Source: Rhizaria sp. SCN 62-66 (Eukaryota > Rhizaria, unplaced). Taken from it: a DNA stretch of 47,512 nucleotides. Where the stretch lies: the NCBI GenBank assembly GCA_001724265.1, contig MEDY01000227.1, positions 1-47,512 on the forward strand, given 5' to 3'. A program made the translations under genes and the position numbers. Shown here one piece after another: positions 18,789 through 27,770 of the stretch (its first letter is position 1; each line of letters begins with the position of its first letter). A model generated the notes under the pieces. It did no database searches and was not told the DNA's origin. It saw nothing but the letters and a program-made list of their open reading frames with translations.

Positions 18789-21116
18789 TCAGCCGGCGAG
18801 CCGGAGCACGACGATGGCCTTGTCCAGGCCCGCCACGTCGCTCTCGAGCCGCCGCTGGAGTCGGCCGGCGACGCCGTGGACACTGCACAAGCCCTGCAGG
18901 ACGGTCCCGGTGCCAGTGACAGCGGGCTTCGAGGCTGAGGCAGTGGTTGTGACTGTGGGCAGGGTAGCGTCAGAGGCCGAGGCAGAGAGGGGAGAGGCGG
19001 CGGCGAGCGCGGCGGCCCCAGTGACGCAGATGGGCATGCCGTCCCCCCTCACCGCGCCGAACGCCCGCAGACTGGCCGCGCTCGCCGCGGACGCCGCCGC
19101 ACTGACGCCCCCACGGCTGTTAGAGAGGGCATTTGCACTGGCGCTGGCGGTGGGCGTGAGGAGGACCTCGACCGAGGCGGTGAGCGCGCCCCTGTCGAAC
19201 TTGGTCACGATGCTGCCCAGCCTCAAGCCCGTGGCGGCGAAGTCGTCCGCGGCCACCACGGCCGCGATGTCCCGCTCCAGCGCTTCCTGCGACCGCACGC
19301 GCCGCGGCTCCGCAGCGTCCACCGCCGCGACCGCCACTGACGCTGCTGCTGACTCAGCATCAGTCGCAGTGTGACCGTGAGCGTCATGACTGTGAGCTGG
19401 CAGCCCGTGACTGTGACCGGGCGCGTGGCCGTGGCCCCCATGACTGTGGCTGTGCGCGAGTCCCTGGGTGTGCGCGCGCTCGTGCGCGTGCTTCCGGTAG
19501 TGGCCGTGGGGCAGCTTGTCCCGGTCCGCCGCCACGCCCGCCGCGGCCGACGGGCTGCCCTCGCCGTCGATGCTTACCAGCGCGTCGGTGATCCCGCAGT
19601 CGGGCAGCGCCAGGACGCGCGCGCGGAAGTACTCGGCCAACACGCGCGCGTCGGCCACGGAGAAGTGCGCAGGCACTATAATGGTCAGGTCGACGATGAT
19701 GTCGCGGCCTAACTTCCGCCCGCGCAGCCCGTAGTGGCCGAGCACGCCGTAGGGCGCGCAGCGGGCGAGCTCAGCCGTGATGGCGGCGAGGATCTCCCCG
19801 TCGATCTGCCGCTCCGTGATGTCGTGGAAGACGTCCAGCCCCATGCTGAAGCCCTGCTTGGTGATCATGCCCGCGACGACGAGCGCCGCTACGGGGTCCA
19901 GAACGGGCGCCCCGACCATCGCGCCGGCAACGCCCACCACGGCGATGAGGCTCGAGGCGGCGTCGGAGCGGTGGTGCCAAGCGTTGATGTCGACGATCCG
20001 CGAGCCGGTCTCGGCGGCGACCTTCTTGGTCATGTGGTAGAGGGCCTCTTTGACGGCCACCGAGGCGATGGCCACGGCCAGTGCAATCGGAGCAGGGGTC
20101 AGCTCCTCCTTGGCCGCCGCCGCAGCAGCAGCAGTCTTGTTCGCAGCCGTGGCGGCAGTATTAGCGTCGGTGATGAGTGTGCTAGGAGGATTACTCTCCA
20201 GCATCGACAGACTGTGGGGTCCGTGGTGGCTGTGGGGCGAGTGACCGTGAGCGGCCTCCTCCGCGAGCACCGACTGGACAACCTCGGCCGCACGCCCCCA
20301 TGCGCCCCCGCTGTCGCGCGCGGCGTCCAGCGCGGCTGAGGCGGCGACGGTGAGGGAGGGGGCCAGCTCCGCGATGCGCTCCACGGCGTGCCAGCCGATG
20401 CCCAGCCCCGTGAGGAGGACGACCCCGGAGACGGCGAGGGTGCCTACGTCCTCGATGCGGCCGTGGCCGTAGGGGTGGTCCTGGTCCGCGGGCGCCGACG
20501 CGTGCTTGATCGTCAGCAGCGTGACAGCGTCCGTGACCATGTCCGACAGGCCGTGCACGGCGTCTGCGATGAGCGCCACCGAGTTGCCCGCGATGCCGGC
20601 GGCGGCCTTGACCACCGTCAAGCCGATGTTGCTGTAGAGGCCCAGCTGCGTAATGCGCGTGTCCTTAGCCTCCTTCTGCGCGGGCGTCAGCGCAGCAGAG
20701 ACAGCATTGTTAGCATTCGTGGTGGTTATAGGCGTGGTGTTGTTGTTGGGGGAGGGTTTGTTGAGGTCAGGAGCCGCGGCGACGTGCATGTGGCGGCGGT
20801 GAGACGACAGCAGCAGCGAGCGGTCAAGCACGCCGCTCGCACTGCCGCTGTAGCCGATATGCGGCGAGAGAGAGAGGGTCGCAGCGGCAGTAGCATCGGT
20901 AACAGTGATGGGCTGAGGCAGGCGCAGCGCCGTCATCGAGCGCGTGCCGATGCGAGCGCTGGTAAAGCTGATGCTGCGCTGGTTCACCACGCTGCAGGTG
21001 TTACCGCCGCCGCCGCCGCTGCTGCTGCTGCTGCTGCCACTGTAGCTGGAGCTGCTGATGGCAGAACGGGCGGCGCGGCGGCCGCTGTGGCGCAGCAGCG
21101 GGAGTGAGCGGAGCAT
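18789..21116 (-). CDS. Cation diffusion facilitator, mitochondrial Mmt1-like metal transporter
   Basis: A 775-residue CDF transporter, intronless, ATG at 21116, stop TGA. The family exports Zn, Fe or Mn from the cytosol or across organelle membranes by proton antiport. The N-terminus (MLRSLPLLRHSGRRAARS) is Arg/Ser-rich without acids, as in mitochondrial presequences. Core: GLYSNIGLTVVKAAAGI, then the TM2 site DAVHGLSDMVTD (about residues 183-195), HPYGHGRIE, and the TM5 site DINAWHHRSDAASS (about residue 380). Both HxxxD pairs are intact. HPYGHGRIE and the presequence point to the Mmt1/FieF-like branch. A His-rich stretch (about residues 536-581, HSHSHGGHGHAPGHSHG) lies after the cytoplasmic-type C-terminal domain rather than in the usual TM4-TM5 loop. 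Divergent from the TTC23-like gene. Confidence 0.9.
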   Translation of the reverse strand: MLRSLPLLRHSGRRAARSAISSSSYSGSSSSSSGGGGGNTCSVVNQRSISFTSARIGTRSMTALRLPQPITVTDATAAATLSLSPHIGYSGSASGVLDRSLLLSSHRRHMHVAAAPDLNKPSPNNNTTPITTTNANNAVSAALTPAQKEAKDTRITQLGLYSNIGLTVVKAAAGIAGNSVALIADAVHGLSDMVTDAVTLLTIKHASAPADQDHPYGHGRIEDVGTLAVSGVVLLTGLGIGWHAVERIAELAPSLTVAASAALDAARDSGGAWGRAAEVVQSVLAEEAAHGHSPHSHHGPHSLSMLESNPPSTLITDANTAATAANKTAAAAAAAKEELTPAPIALAVAIASVAVKEALYHMTKKVAAETGSRIVDINAWHHRSDAASSLIAVVGVAGAMVGAPVLDPVAALVVAGMITKQGFSMGLDVFHDITERQIDGEILAAITAELARCAPYGVLGHYGLRGRKLGRDIIVDLTIIVPAHFSVADARVLAEYFRARVLALPDCGITDALVSIDGEGSPSAAAGVAADRDKLPHGHYRKHAHERAHTQGLAHSHSHGGHGHAPGHSHGLPAHSHDAHGHTATDAESAAASVAVAAVDAAEPRRVRSQEALERDIAAVVAADDFAATGLRLGSIVTKFDRGALTASVEVLLTPTASASANALSNSRGGVSAAASAASAASLRAFGAVRGDGMPICVTGAAALAAASPLSASASDATLPTVTTTASASKPAVTGTGTVLQGLCSVHGVAGRLQRRLESDVAGLDKAIVVLRLAG

Positions 21117-21818
21117 CGGGACGGGTGCAAAGCAGGACGCAAATCAGTCTCAGAGGCAGCCGAGGCTGGTGAGCGGCCGGGAAAGGACGCGGCCGTGCTG
21201 TTGTTGCGCGCGTGAAAGACGAGAGAGGGGGTTAGGGAGCAGAGTGGAGTGGGGGAGAGGCGACCGGGTGAGAGGGGGCGGTTAGAGGGGGGTATGGGGG
21301 GACATGAATGATGAGTGTTTAAGCAAGCAAATTTTTTATCATTTACTAATTGCATCAAAATAATCACGGGCAGCAATAATTTCGGATATTCTACGGAAGG
21401 ATTGATGTCCGTTAAAGCCTCGTCGCACTTTGGCTCTCAGTCCTTGTCCGAGTCCCCGGTTGCTGCCACTATGCAGCCACCGACCGATGGCAAGCGACTG
21501 GCCGCGCGGAGCCAACGGGCGGGAGAGAGAGCTTCGAACGGTCGAGCCGTTACTGTTTGAAAGCATCTCAGTCGACACCCTTGCTCTCCGTTGTTTCAAC
21601 TGCCTGCCGCATATCGAACATATATAGAGCGGATATATTTTTAATTCAAATATTTTCTCTCACAAAACACATCTTCCCCACTTCCCCGCCTTCCAAAGTT
21701 TCCCTCTCTTCCCTAGTCAACAACCCAGCCCCCTCAGACGCGAGCAGAGACCAGAGCTCCGAGCTCAGAGAGCAGAGACGGCCGGGACTCTCACCGCTTC
21801 CCCCCCTTGTCCTCCTGC
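21117..21818. promoter_or_regulatory. Divergent promoter region, CDF gene (-) and TTC23-like gene (+)
   Basis: The 702-base spacer between two start codons should hold both promoters. Its middle is AT-rich (near 21310-21400); a TATA-like CATATATAG at 21617-21625 and GATATATTTTTA soon after lie about 200 bases before the + strand ATG. The last 150 bases are C/T-rich, typical of a 5' leader. No start-site evidence can be read from sequence alone. Confidence 0.55.
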
Positions 21819-24800
21819 ATGTCCGCCGCTCCCTCCCGGCGCGCCGCTGGCGGCCCCTCCGCGGGCCCGAAGCTGCGCGTGGTCGCCACCGAGGACAAGG
21901 TGGCGTTTCTCACCTCGGCCGCCGCGGCGCTCGAGGGTGCCCCGCGGCCAGACCTCCCGCGCCTCCTCTCCCTCCGCCACCAGGCGCTGGCGCTGTCCCG
22001 CCTCTGCTTCGGGCCCGCGGACGCGCAGACGGCCGCCCTGCATCTGCTCACGGCGCGAGCGCTGCTGCTGGCAGGTCGTCCCCACCAGGCCCGACCGCAC
22101 GTCGCGCAGGGGCTCAACGCCGCCCGCGCCGCCGCGGCCGCGGCCGCCAGCGCTACCGCAGCGGCGGCGGGGACGGGAGCGGCAACGACTGCGGCAGCAA
22201 CTGCTGCGGCGGCTGAGGCGCTACAACACCACGGCCGCTACCTCTCGGGCCTGGCCCACGCCACCCTGCTGGCCACGGCCGTGCGCGCGATGGCGCCCGC
22301 GCCCGCCGGTGGCGCCGCCTGCGCGCTTGCGGGATCTGGGCGCGCCGAGCGGGCGCAGGTTGTGGCCGAGTTTGCAGCCGCGGCCGCCACCGCCGCGAGC
22401 TCGAACACGGCTGAGGGGGCTGCCGGGGGTGGCAAGGGGTTCTCACTGGGCAACCGCTCTGGCCAACAGCAGCAGCAACAGCAGTCTGGCTCTGGGGCTG
22501 GGGCGAACGGGGGCGACTCGCAGCAACAGCAGCGGCAGCAGCAGCAGCAAGCCCTGCAGGCGGCGGCCACGGCCCATGCCAAGGCCGGTTTTGTGGCGTT
22601 GCGGGACCTAACGGCGACGCTGGCCGAGGCACCCTTTGCCGCGCTGCAGATGCTCGACAACCAGATCCACAGCAGCAGCAACAACGGCGCTAATAATGAG
22701 AAGAAGAGTGGGATTAATAAGAATAGCGGTGTGTGGGGTAAGTACCCCTTAGTCGCCCTGAACCCTTACAACCCCGCCGGCTTCTGCGCCCCTGTCATCG
22801 ATGACATCACCACAAATCAAAACAACAGCAGCAGCACCACCAGTCCTACTCACCCTAGCAACCCGAGTAACCCTAGCTCCAGCTTCAGCTCTGCGAAGGC
22901 TGTGAGCGCTGCTGCTAAGGTCACAGAGGGGCCTTTGACTTTGACGCAAGCACTCTCCGTCTTTGCATCAACATCTTTTCTCTTACCCCAATCAACAACA
23001 GCATCCTCTAGCTCTAGCTCCCGCAGCTCTAGCTCTAACGGCTCGGCCCCAGAGCCTTCGACGGCGCCCCCGCCGCCGGCGCTGTTGCTGCCTACGGTCA
23101 CGGCCTTGGCCTCACTGCACTCCCACCGCGGCCGCGCGGGGGCACTCCACGCCCTCGCCGCCGCGGCCACGGCCGGTGCGCTCGCGCAGGCCTTTCCCGT
23201 CCGCGGCCATAGTAAGGGGGCGGGGGGAGGCAAGGGGGCGTTCAGGGCGGCGCTGGCGGCCGCCAGGGCTGACAGCAGCAACAACAACAACAATAGCTCA
23301 CAGTCGCCGTCGCAGTCTGAGCTCTTTCTCTCGAACGACGCCACCGACACTTCCCCTGGCACTGCGCCTGCGCCTGCACCTGGTTTCGTGACTGTGAGCG
23401 GGGATGTGACCGGCCCGGATCCTCGCGTGGCACTGCCGCTGCGGGTAATGGCCGGCCGGGGCTTCGCGCTGCTGGCCCACGGGCACTTCCAAGCCCTGTC
23501 AGCCACCCTTACATCTCCAGCGAGCTCGCAGCCGCAGCCGCAGTCCGCGGCGACTGCGAAGTCTGCTGACTCAGCAAGCCGGGCCCAAGCCGCCGAGTCC
23601 GCCGCCGCCGCGGGCGTGGCGCTTACGGTCGCGGCCCTGGGCCAGCTCTCGCAGGCCGTGGCGCTGGCCGCGGGGCCGGCGCTGCGGCGGAGGCTGCCAC
23701 GGGCGGCCGGCCGGGTTCTGGCGGCCGCCGCGGCGGGCCGAGTCGTCGGCCGGGCCGCCGCTTTGCTATCTGGTAATGGCAGCCGTGGTGATGGCGATGG
23801 CGAGAATGATTCAGAGTCGCAGTCAAAGGCCAATGCTGATGCTCCAGAGACTGACGCTTCTGCTGACGCTGACACGGATGCTGACACTGATGCTGAGTCT
23901 GAGGCTGAGACGGACCCCGCGCTGGCCGCCTTTGTGGCCCAACTGTTCTCGGAGGCCGCGACCCTGGTGCACAGCCTGATCCTCCCCGTCGTTGCCACAG
24001 CTAGCCATAGCAACAACACCAACAGCAGCAGCGGAGTCGCGGGCGCGAGTGCCAGCGCGGGTACCCATGGGTCACAGGTGCCTGCGGCGGTGCTGGCGGC
24101 CTTCGCCCCCGTGGCACCGCCCCCCGGCACGCCCGCCGCCGCGGTCGGCAGCGTCTGTCTCGTGCCGCCCCTCTCGGCCCAAACCAGCAGTCGCAATAAC
24201 ACCGCAAAGCAACAGGCGCAGGCGCAGTCTACGGTGCTGTCAGCTGACGCTGTGGCCGCCCTAGCCGCCGCCGCCTTGGCTCTGCACGCTGCCGCCTCCG
24301 CCGTCGCCGCCTCCGCCGCCGCCGCCGCCGCCGCTGCCGGCTCTGGCTCCAATGCGAGTGCGGGTGATGGGGCCGTGTTGGTGGCCCCCGGCCTAACTTC
24401 CGGCGGTCTGGCCCTGCTTCCGCAGCCGCCCCCGCCCTTCGGCCCCCTCGCCACCGGGTCCGCCGCCGCCACGGGCGCCGGCGCTCTGCCGACCACGATC
24501 GCCGCGTCGCTCTCCTCGGCTGCCGCGGCCGCGCTGGCCCGGGCCCCGTTTGCGGCCTGCGCGGGGGCCGAGCGCGCGCTGCTGCGTCTGGCCTCGGCAT
24601 CGGCCTCGGGCTTTGATGACAGTGGGCATTATAACGGCGGCCAGAGCCAGGATACTGATGAGTTTGACCAGAGCTATACCCACGGCGATCGTGACGGGAA
24701 TGAGAGTGCGGGTGCGCCAGAGCGCGTGTGGTTCATCCCCGACGAGCAGCGCACGGCCAGTACTCATGGGGGTACCCATGGGGGTCCACATGGTAGTGAC

Positions 24801-27380
24801 GGCGGGAGCGACCTGTTCCCCTTCTGCATCACCGACCCCCTCGACGGCACCGCGCCCTCCCCCTTCTCCCCCCCGCCCCCCCATAGTAGCGGCCGCGCCG
24901 GCGGCGGTCTGCTCACGGTCACCGTCCCCGCCTCGGGCCACGTGGCCCTGGCGCCCTCAGCCTGGGCCGCCGTACCGCTGCCGCCGCTGCCGCCGCTGGC
25001 GCTGGGCTGCGCCGCGGGGGCGGCGGCGCTGGTCAACGGCGCCGCCTCGGTCCTTGCCAAGGCCAATATCTCTCGCAACAATGACGGCTACGGCTACGGT
25101 CCCAACGATGAGGGTTATGGGGAGGAGGTGCAGTGGTTGCCCTTCGCCTTCCCACCCCTGCCCGCCGCCGCCCCCGCGGGCGCCGCCGCCGCCGCCGCCG
25201 CCGCCGCTGCCGCAGAGGTCGGCTCTGGGCCCCTCGTCTTGACTGACTTCCTCGCAGCCAGCAGTCCAAACAACACTGGCTCTGGGGCTGGCACGTCGTC
25301 GTCTCAGCCACTGCTGCCCCCGCCGCCCCCGCCACCACTGCCCCCCCTCTCCGGCCACTTCACCCTCCGGGGCTTGGTCCTTTCGGCCGCCGCCACCGCG
25401 GCCGCGGCCCGCGAGGCGGCGCCGGCGCTGGCCGCGCGCGCTCGCGCCCCCGCGCTGGCCGTGGCGGCGGCGGCGCACGCGGCGGCCGTGGCCAGGACGC
25501 TAGCCAGGGGCGTCTACGCCCCCGCCGCCGCCGCCGCGCACATCAGGCTCGGGGCGGCGGCGGCGGCGGCGGCGGCATCGGTCTCGCAGGGGGGCGCTCA
25601 GACGGGTACTCATGGAGGTACTCATGGGGGCACGCAAGGGGGTGGTGCGCAGGCGGGCCCCGCGGCGGTTGCATTGCTGGCCGCGGCGCAGGAGGCCTTC
25701 GCGGCGGCGGCCCACGGGCTGGCCAAGAGCGTCGGGACCCGCGGCGCGCTGTATCTGCAGGCGCGCACGGCGCTCGAGGCGGCCGCGGGGGCAGAGTCCG
25801 CCGCCGTCGCCGCACTGGCCGCCGCGGCCGCAGCCGCCGCGAGTGGGGGCAAGTCGCGGCGGCCGAGCTCGGCTACGGCTGGTAATCGCAATGACAACAG
25901 TAAGGGGACTAAGGACTCAGCCCGCGTCTCCCGCCAGCACACCAGTAGCTCTTCCACTACGAGTGCGAGTGCGAGCGCGACGCTGAGTCCCGAGGCCGCG
26001 GCAGCGGCGAAGCGGGCGGCGGCGGCGCGGGCGGCGGCGCTGGCGGCGCGGCCGGCGTTCTCGACCCACGGGCTGGCTAAGGGCAGCGGGGCCGTGGGTC
26101 GGCTGGCCACGGCGCTGGGGGCCGACGTGCTGCCCGGCGGCGGGCACGTTAGCCAGAGCAGTGGGAGCAGCCAGAGTGGCGGTGTGGGGCAGCAACAACA
26201 GCAACAGCAGAGTGGCAGGGGCAGGCCTGTGTCCGCCAGTGCGAGTGCGAGCGCCAACGACAAGGATACGGATAAAGACGAGAGTGGCGGCCGCGGCAGG
26301 AGCCGGAGCCGGAGCCGAAGTAAGAGCCGGCCTGCGAGCGCCAAAGCGCCCAGGCCGCAGCCCAGGCCGTCGCCGCCACCATCACAGTCAAAGCCGTCGT
26401 CGTCGCCGCCCCCGTCAGGGTCCCAACTGCAGCATAAGGAGCACAAGTCTGCTGACGCTGCGCCTGACAACAAGCTGAGGAGCAGCGACAGTAACTCTCC
26501 CCTCAAGGCTACTTTGCCTACCGCTAGCATGCCTGTGCCTGTGGCAGTGCCAGTTCCAGTGGAGGTCAACGTCTCCTCGCCCCCTTCTGCGCCTGTCGCT
26601 GTCGCCGTTGCCGCGTCTGCGCCTGCGCCTGCGCCACCTAAGCCCTCGCCTGCCCCTGTGTCTGCCCCCGTGGCAGAGCCTGAGGTTGAGACGGAGGCGG
26701 AGGCTGGGTTTGCATTCGAGGCTGAGGCAGAGGCAGAGGCTGAGGCTGAGCCTTCACAGCCCACAGCTACTGCTGCTGCTGAGCCTGTTGTTGCTACCAT
26801 CACCCCCGAGCCTGCTGCGATTGAGCCTGTGGCAAGCGAGCCCGCTGTCCCCGAGCCCGCCGCAACTGAGCCCGTCACTGCTGCCGCAACAGAGCCCGCT
26901 GTTACCGAAGCGGCTGCTGTCGTTGATGCTGTCCCCGCTGTAGCCCCAGCGGTCTTCTCCCTTCCTGCCGAGGCTGCTGCGGAGGCAGAGGACGACGTCT
27001 TCACCGCCCCCGTCGACCTCAACGACAACATCACTCACAATAGCACTAACCCTATGGCGCCCGCTGCTGCCGCTGATGATGTTGATGTGGGCTCTCATCA
27101 GGCCAACGAGCTCGCCATCGACGACGACGACGACGACTTCGTTGTCCACACTGCAGTCGCAACCAACGAGGGCTACGACGGCTTCAGTATCAGTCACAAC
27201 AACAACAGCAACAACAACAGCAACAACAACAATGCGGAGCGGCCGAGTTCGAGTGCCAATACCAATAGCAGCGACAATGGCGCTGCGACTGCGGCGGCTG
27301 CGGCGGCGGCGCAGGCTGCGGTTGCCGCGGCTCTGAATGAGGGCATTGACGATGACGTGTTCGAGATCGACGCAGACTAA
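21819..27380 (+). CDS. Large low-complexity protein with TPR-like, possibly TTC23-like, N-terminus
   Basis: 1853 residues from ATG 21819 (a TTG 12 bases upstream is unlikely to be used) to TAA, intronless. Residues about 41-97 form two helical hairpins: ALSRLCFGPADAQTAALHLL then TARALLLAGRPHQARPHV. From memory these resemble the TPR region of TTC23, a ciliary-base protein, but the rest is too degenerate to confirm it. More Ala-rich helical segments, which could be diverged TPRs, occur to about residue 1340. Later parts carry Thr-His-Gly-Gly repeats, an Arg/Ser-rich stretch (SRSRSRSKSRPASAK), long Pro/Val/Glu repeats and an acidic C-terminus (DDDDDFVV, IDDDVFEIDAD). Function unassigned; a scaffold role is a guess. 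Its 3' end converges on DBP10. Confidence 0.75.
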   Translation: MSAAPSRRAAGGPSAGPKLRVVATEDKVAFLTSAAAALEGAPRPDLPRLLSLRHQALALSRLCFGPADAQTAALHLLTARALLLAGRPHQARPHVAQGLNAARAAAAAAASATAAAAGTGAATTAAATAAAAEALQHHGRYLSGLAHATLLATAVRAMAPAPAGGAACALAGSGRAERAQVVAEFAAAAATAASSNTAEGAAGGGKGFSLGNRSGQQQQQQQSGSGAGANGGDSQQQQRQQQQQALQAAATAHAKAGFVALRDLTATLAEAPFAALQMLDNQIHSSSNNGANNEKKSGINKNSGVWGKYPLVALNPYNPAGFCAPVIDDITTNQNNSSSTTSPTHPSNPSNPSSSFSSAKAVSAAAKVTEGPLTLTQALSVFASTSFLLPQSTTASSSSSSRSSSSNGSAPEPSTAPPPPALLLPTVTALASLHSHRGRAGALHALAAAATAGALAQAFPVRGHSKGAGGGKGAFRAALAAARADSSNNNNNSSQSPSQSELFLSNDATDTSPGTAPAPAPGFVTVSGDVTGPDPRVALPLRVMAGRGFALLAHGHFQALSATLTSPASSQPQPQSAATAKSADSASRAQAAESAAAAGVALTVAALGQLSQAVALAAGPALRRRLPRAAGRVLAAAAAGRVVGRAAALLSGNGSRGDGDGENDSESQSKANADAPETDASADADTDADTDAESEAETDPALAAFVAQLFSEAATLVHSLILPVVATASHSNNTNSSSGVAGASASAGTHGSQVPAAVLAAFAPVAPPPGTPAAAVGSVCLVPPLSAQTSSRNNTAKQQAQAQSTVLSADAVAALAAAALALHAAASAVAASAAAAAAAAGSGSNASAGDGAVLVAPGLTSGGLALLPQPPPPFGPLATGSAAATGAGALPTTIAASLSSAAAAALARAPFAACAGAERALLRLASASASGFDDSGHYNGGQSQDTDEFDQSYTHGDRDGNESAGAPERVWFIPDEQRTASTHGGTHGGPHGSDGGSDLFPFCITDPLDGTAPSPFSPPPPHSSGRAGGGLLTVTVPASGHVALAPSAWAAVPLPPLPPLALGCAAGAAALVNGAASVLAKANISRNNDGYGYGPNDEGYGEEVQWLPFAFPPLPAAAPAGAAAAAAAAAAAEVGSGPLVLTDFLAASSPNNTGSGAGTSSSQPLLPPPPPPPLPPLSGHFTLRGLVLSAAATAAAAREAAPALAARARAPALAVAAAAHAAAVARTLARGVYAPAAAAAHIRLGAAAAAAAASVSQGGAQTGTHGGTHGGTQGGGAQAGPAAVALLAAAQEAFAAAAHGLAKSVGTRGALYLQARTALEAAAGAESAAVAALAAAAAAAASGGKSRRPSSATAGNRNDNSKGTKDSARVSRQHTSSSSTTSASASATLSPEAAAAAKRAAAARAAALAARPAFSTHGLAKGSGAVGRLATALGADVLPGGGHVSQSSGSSQSGGVGQQQQQQQSGRGRPVSASASASANDKDTDKDESGGRGRSRSRSRSKSRPASAKAPRPQPRPSPPPSQSKPSSSPPPSGSQLQHKEHKSADAAPDNKLRSSDSNSPLKATLPTASMPVPVAVPVPVEVNVSSPPSAPVAVAVAASAPAPAPPKPSPAPVSAPVAEPEVETEAEAGFAFEAEAEAEAEAEPSQPTATAAAEPVVATITPEPAAIEPVASEPAVPEPAATEPVTAAATEPAVTEAAAVVDAVPAVAPAVFSLPAEAAAEAEDDVFTAPVDLNDNITHNSTNPMAPAAAADDVDVGSHQANELAIDDDDDDFVVHTAVATNEGYDGFSISHNNNSNNNSNNNNAERPSSSANTNSSDNGAATAAAAAAAQAAVAAALNEGIDDDVFEIDAD
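24757..24793 (+). repeat. Thr-His-Gly-Gly coding repeat, first cluster
   Basis: Units of about 12 bases (ACTCATGGGGGT, ACCCATGGGGGT, CCACATGGTAGT) code for THGG/PHGS. The same unit returns at 25602-25640, and a single copy occurs near 24061, so one short unit has spread inside this gene. Confidence 0.7.
25602..25640 (+). repeat. Thr-His-Gly-Gly coding repeat, second cluster
   Basis: GGTACTCATGGAGGTACTCATGGGGG-type units code for THGGTHGGTQGG. Related in sequence to the cluster near 24757, with third-position differences. Confidence 0.7.
27193..27233 (+). repeat. AAC/AGC tract (poly-Asn/Ser)
   Basis: Runs of AAC broken by AGC near the C-terminus of the TTC23-like protein, flanked by acidic segments. 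Confidence 0.8.
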
Positions 27381-27770
27381 GCGATATACGCAACGCAAGA
27401 ACTCTGCACACTTCATACGATCATTGTTATGTTTGCAATTTTAAAGAGTATAACCGTTACATTAGAAACAAATTTCACATAAAACAACAATATTATCACG
27501 CATATCTACAACTTGTGAAAGAGAAATTATTATGTATGACTCGAATAAGCTTAAGAGTGAAAAGTAACTTGGCCTGAACAAGTGTACAAGCATTCAATAT
27601 GGGCCACATCGACTTACGATGCAATACGCGGACTCATGTCAAAACGATGCACGAGCAAACAACCAGGACTATCAGAGGTAACGCTACAAGAACGCACACT
27701 TGTCCTAAAGCAAGCTGGTTTAACAATAGCGTTGTTGAGTAGTCGTTGCAGCACGAGCAGCAGCAGCAGC
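27381..27770. other. Convergent AT-rich spacer, TTC23-like and DBP10 3' ends
   Basis: 390 bases, no gene seen. It should hold the 3'UTRs and poly(A) sites of both genes. No standard AATAAA is clear on either strand. Confidence 0.6.

Noticed and set aside
22850-24496. 548-codon minus open frame opposite the TTC23-like gene
   Set aside because: Low-complexity shadow. The + frame has a clean start, an AT-rich promoter and a TAA followed by AT-rich spacer.
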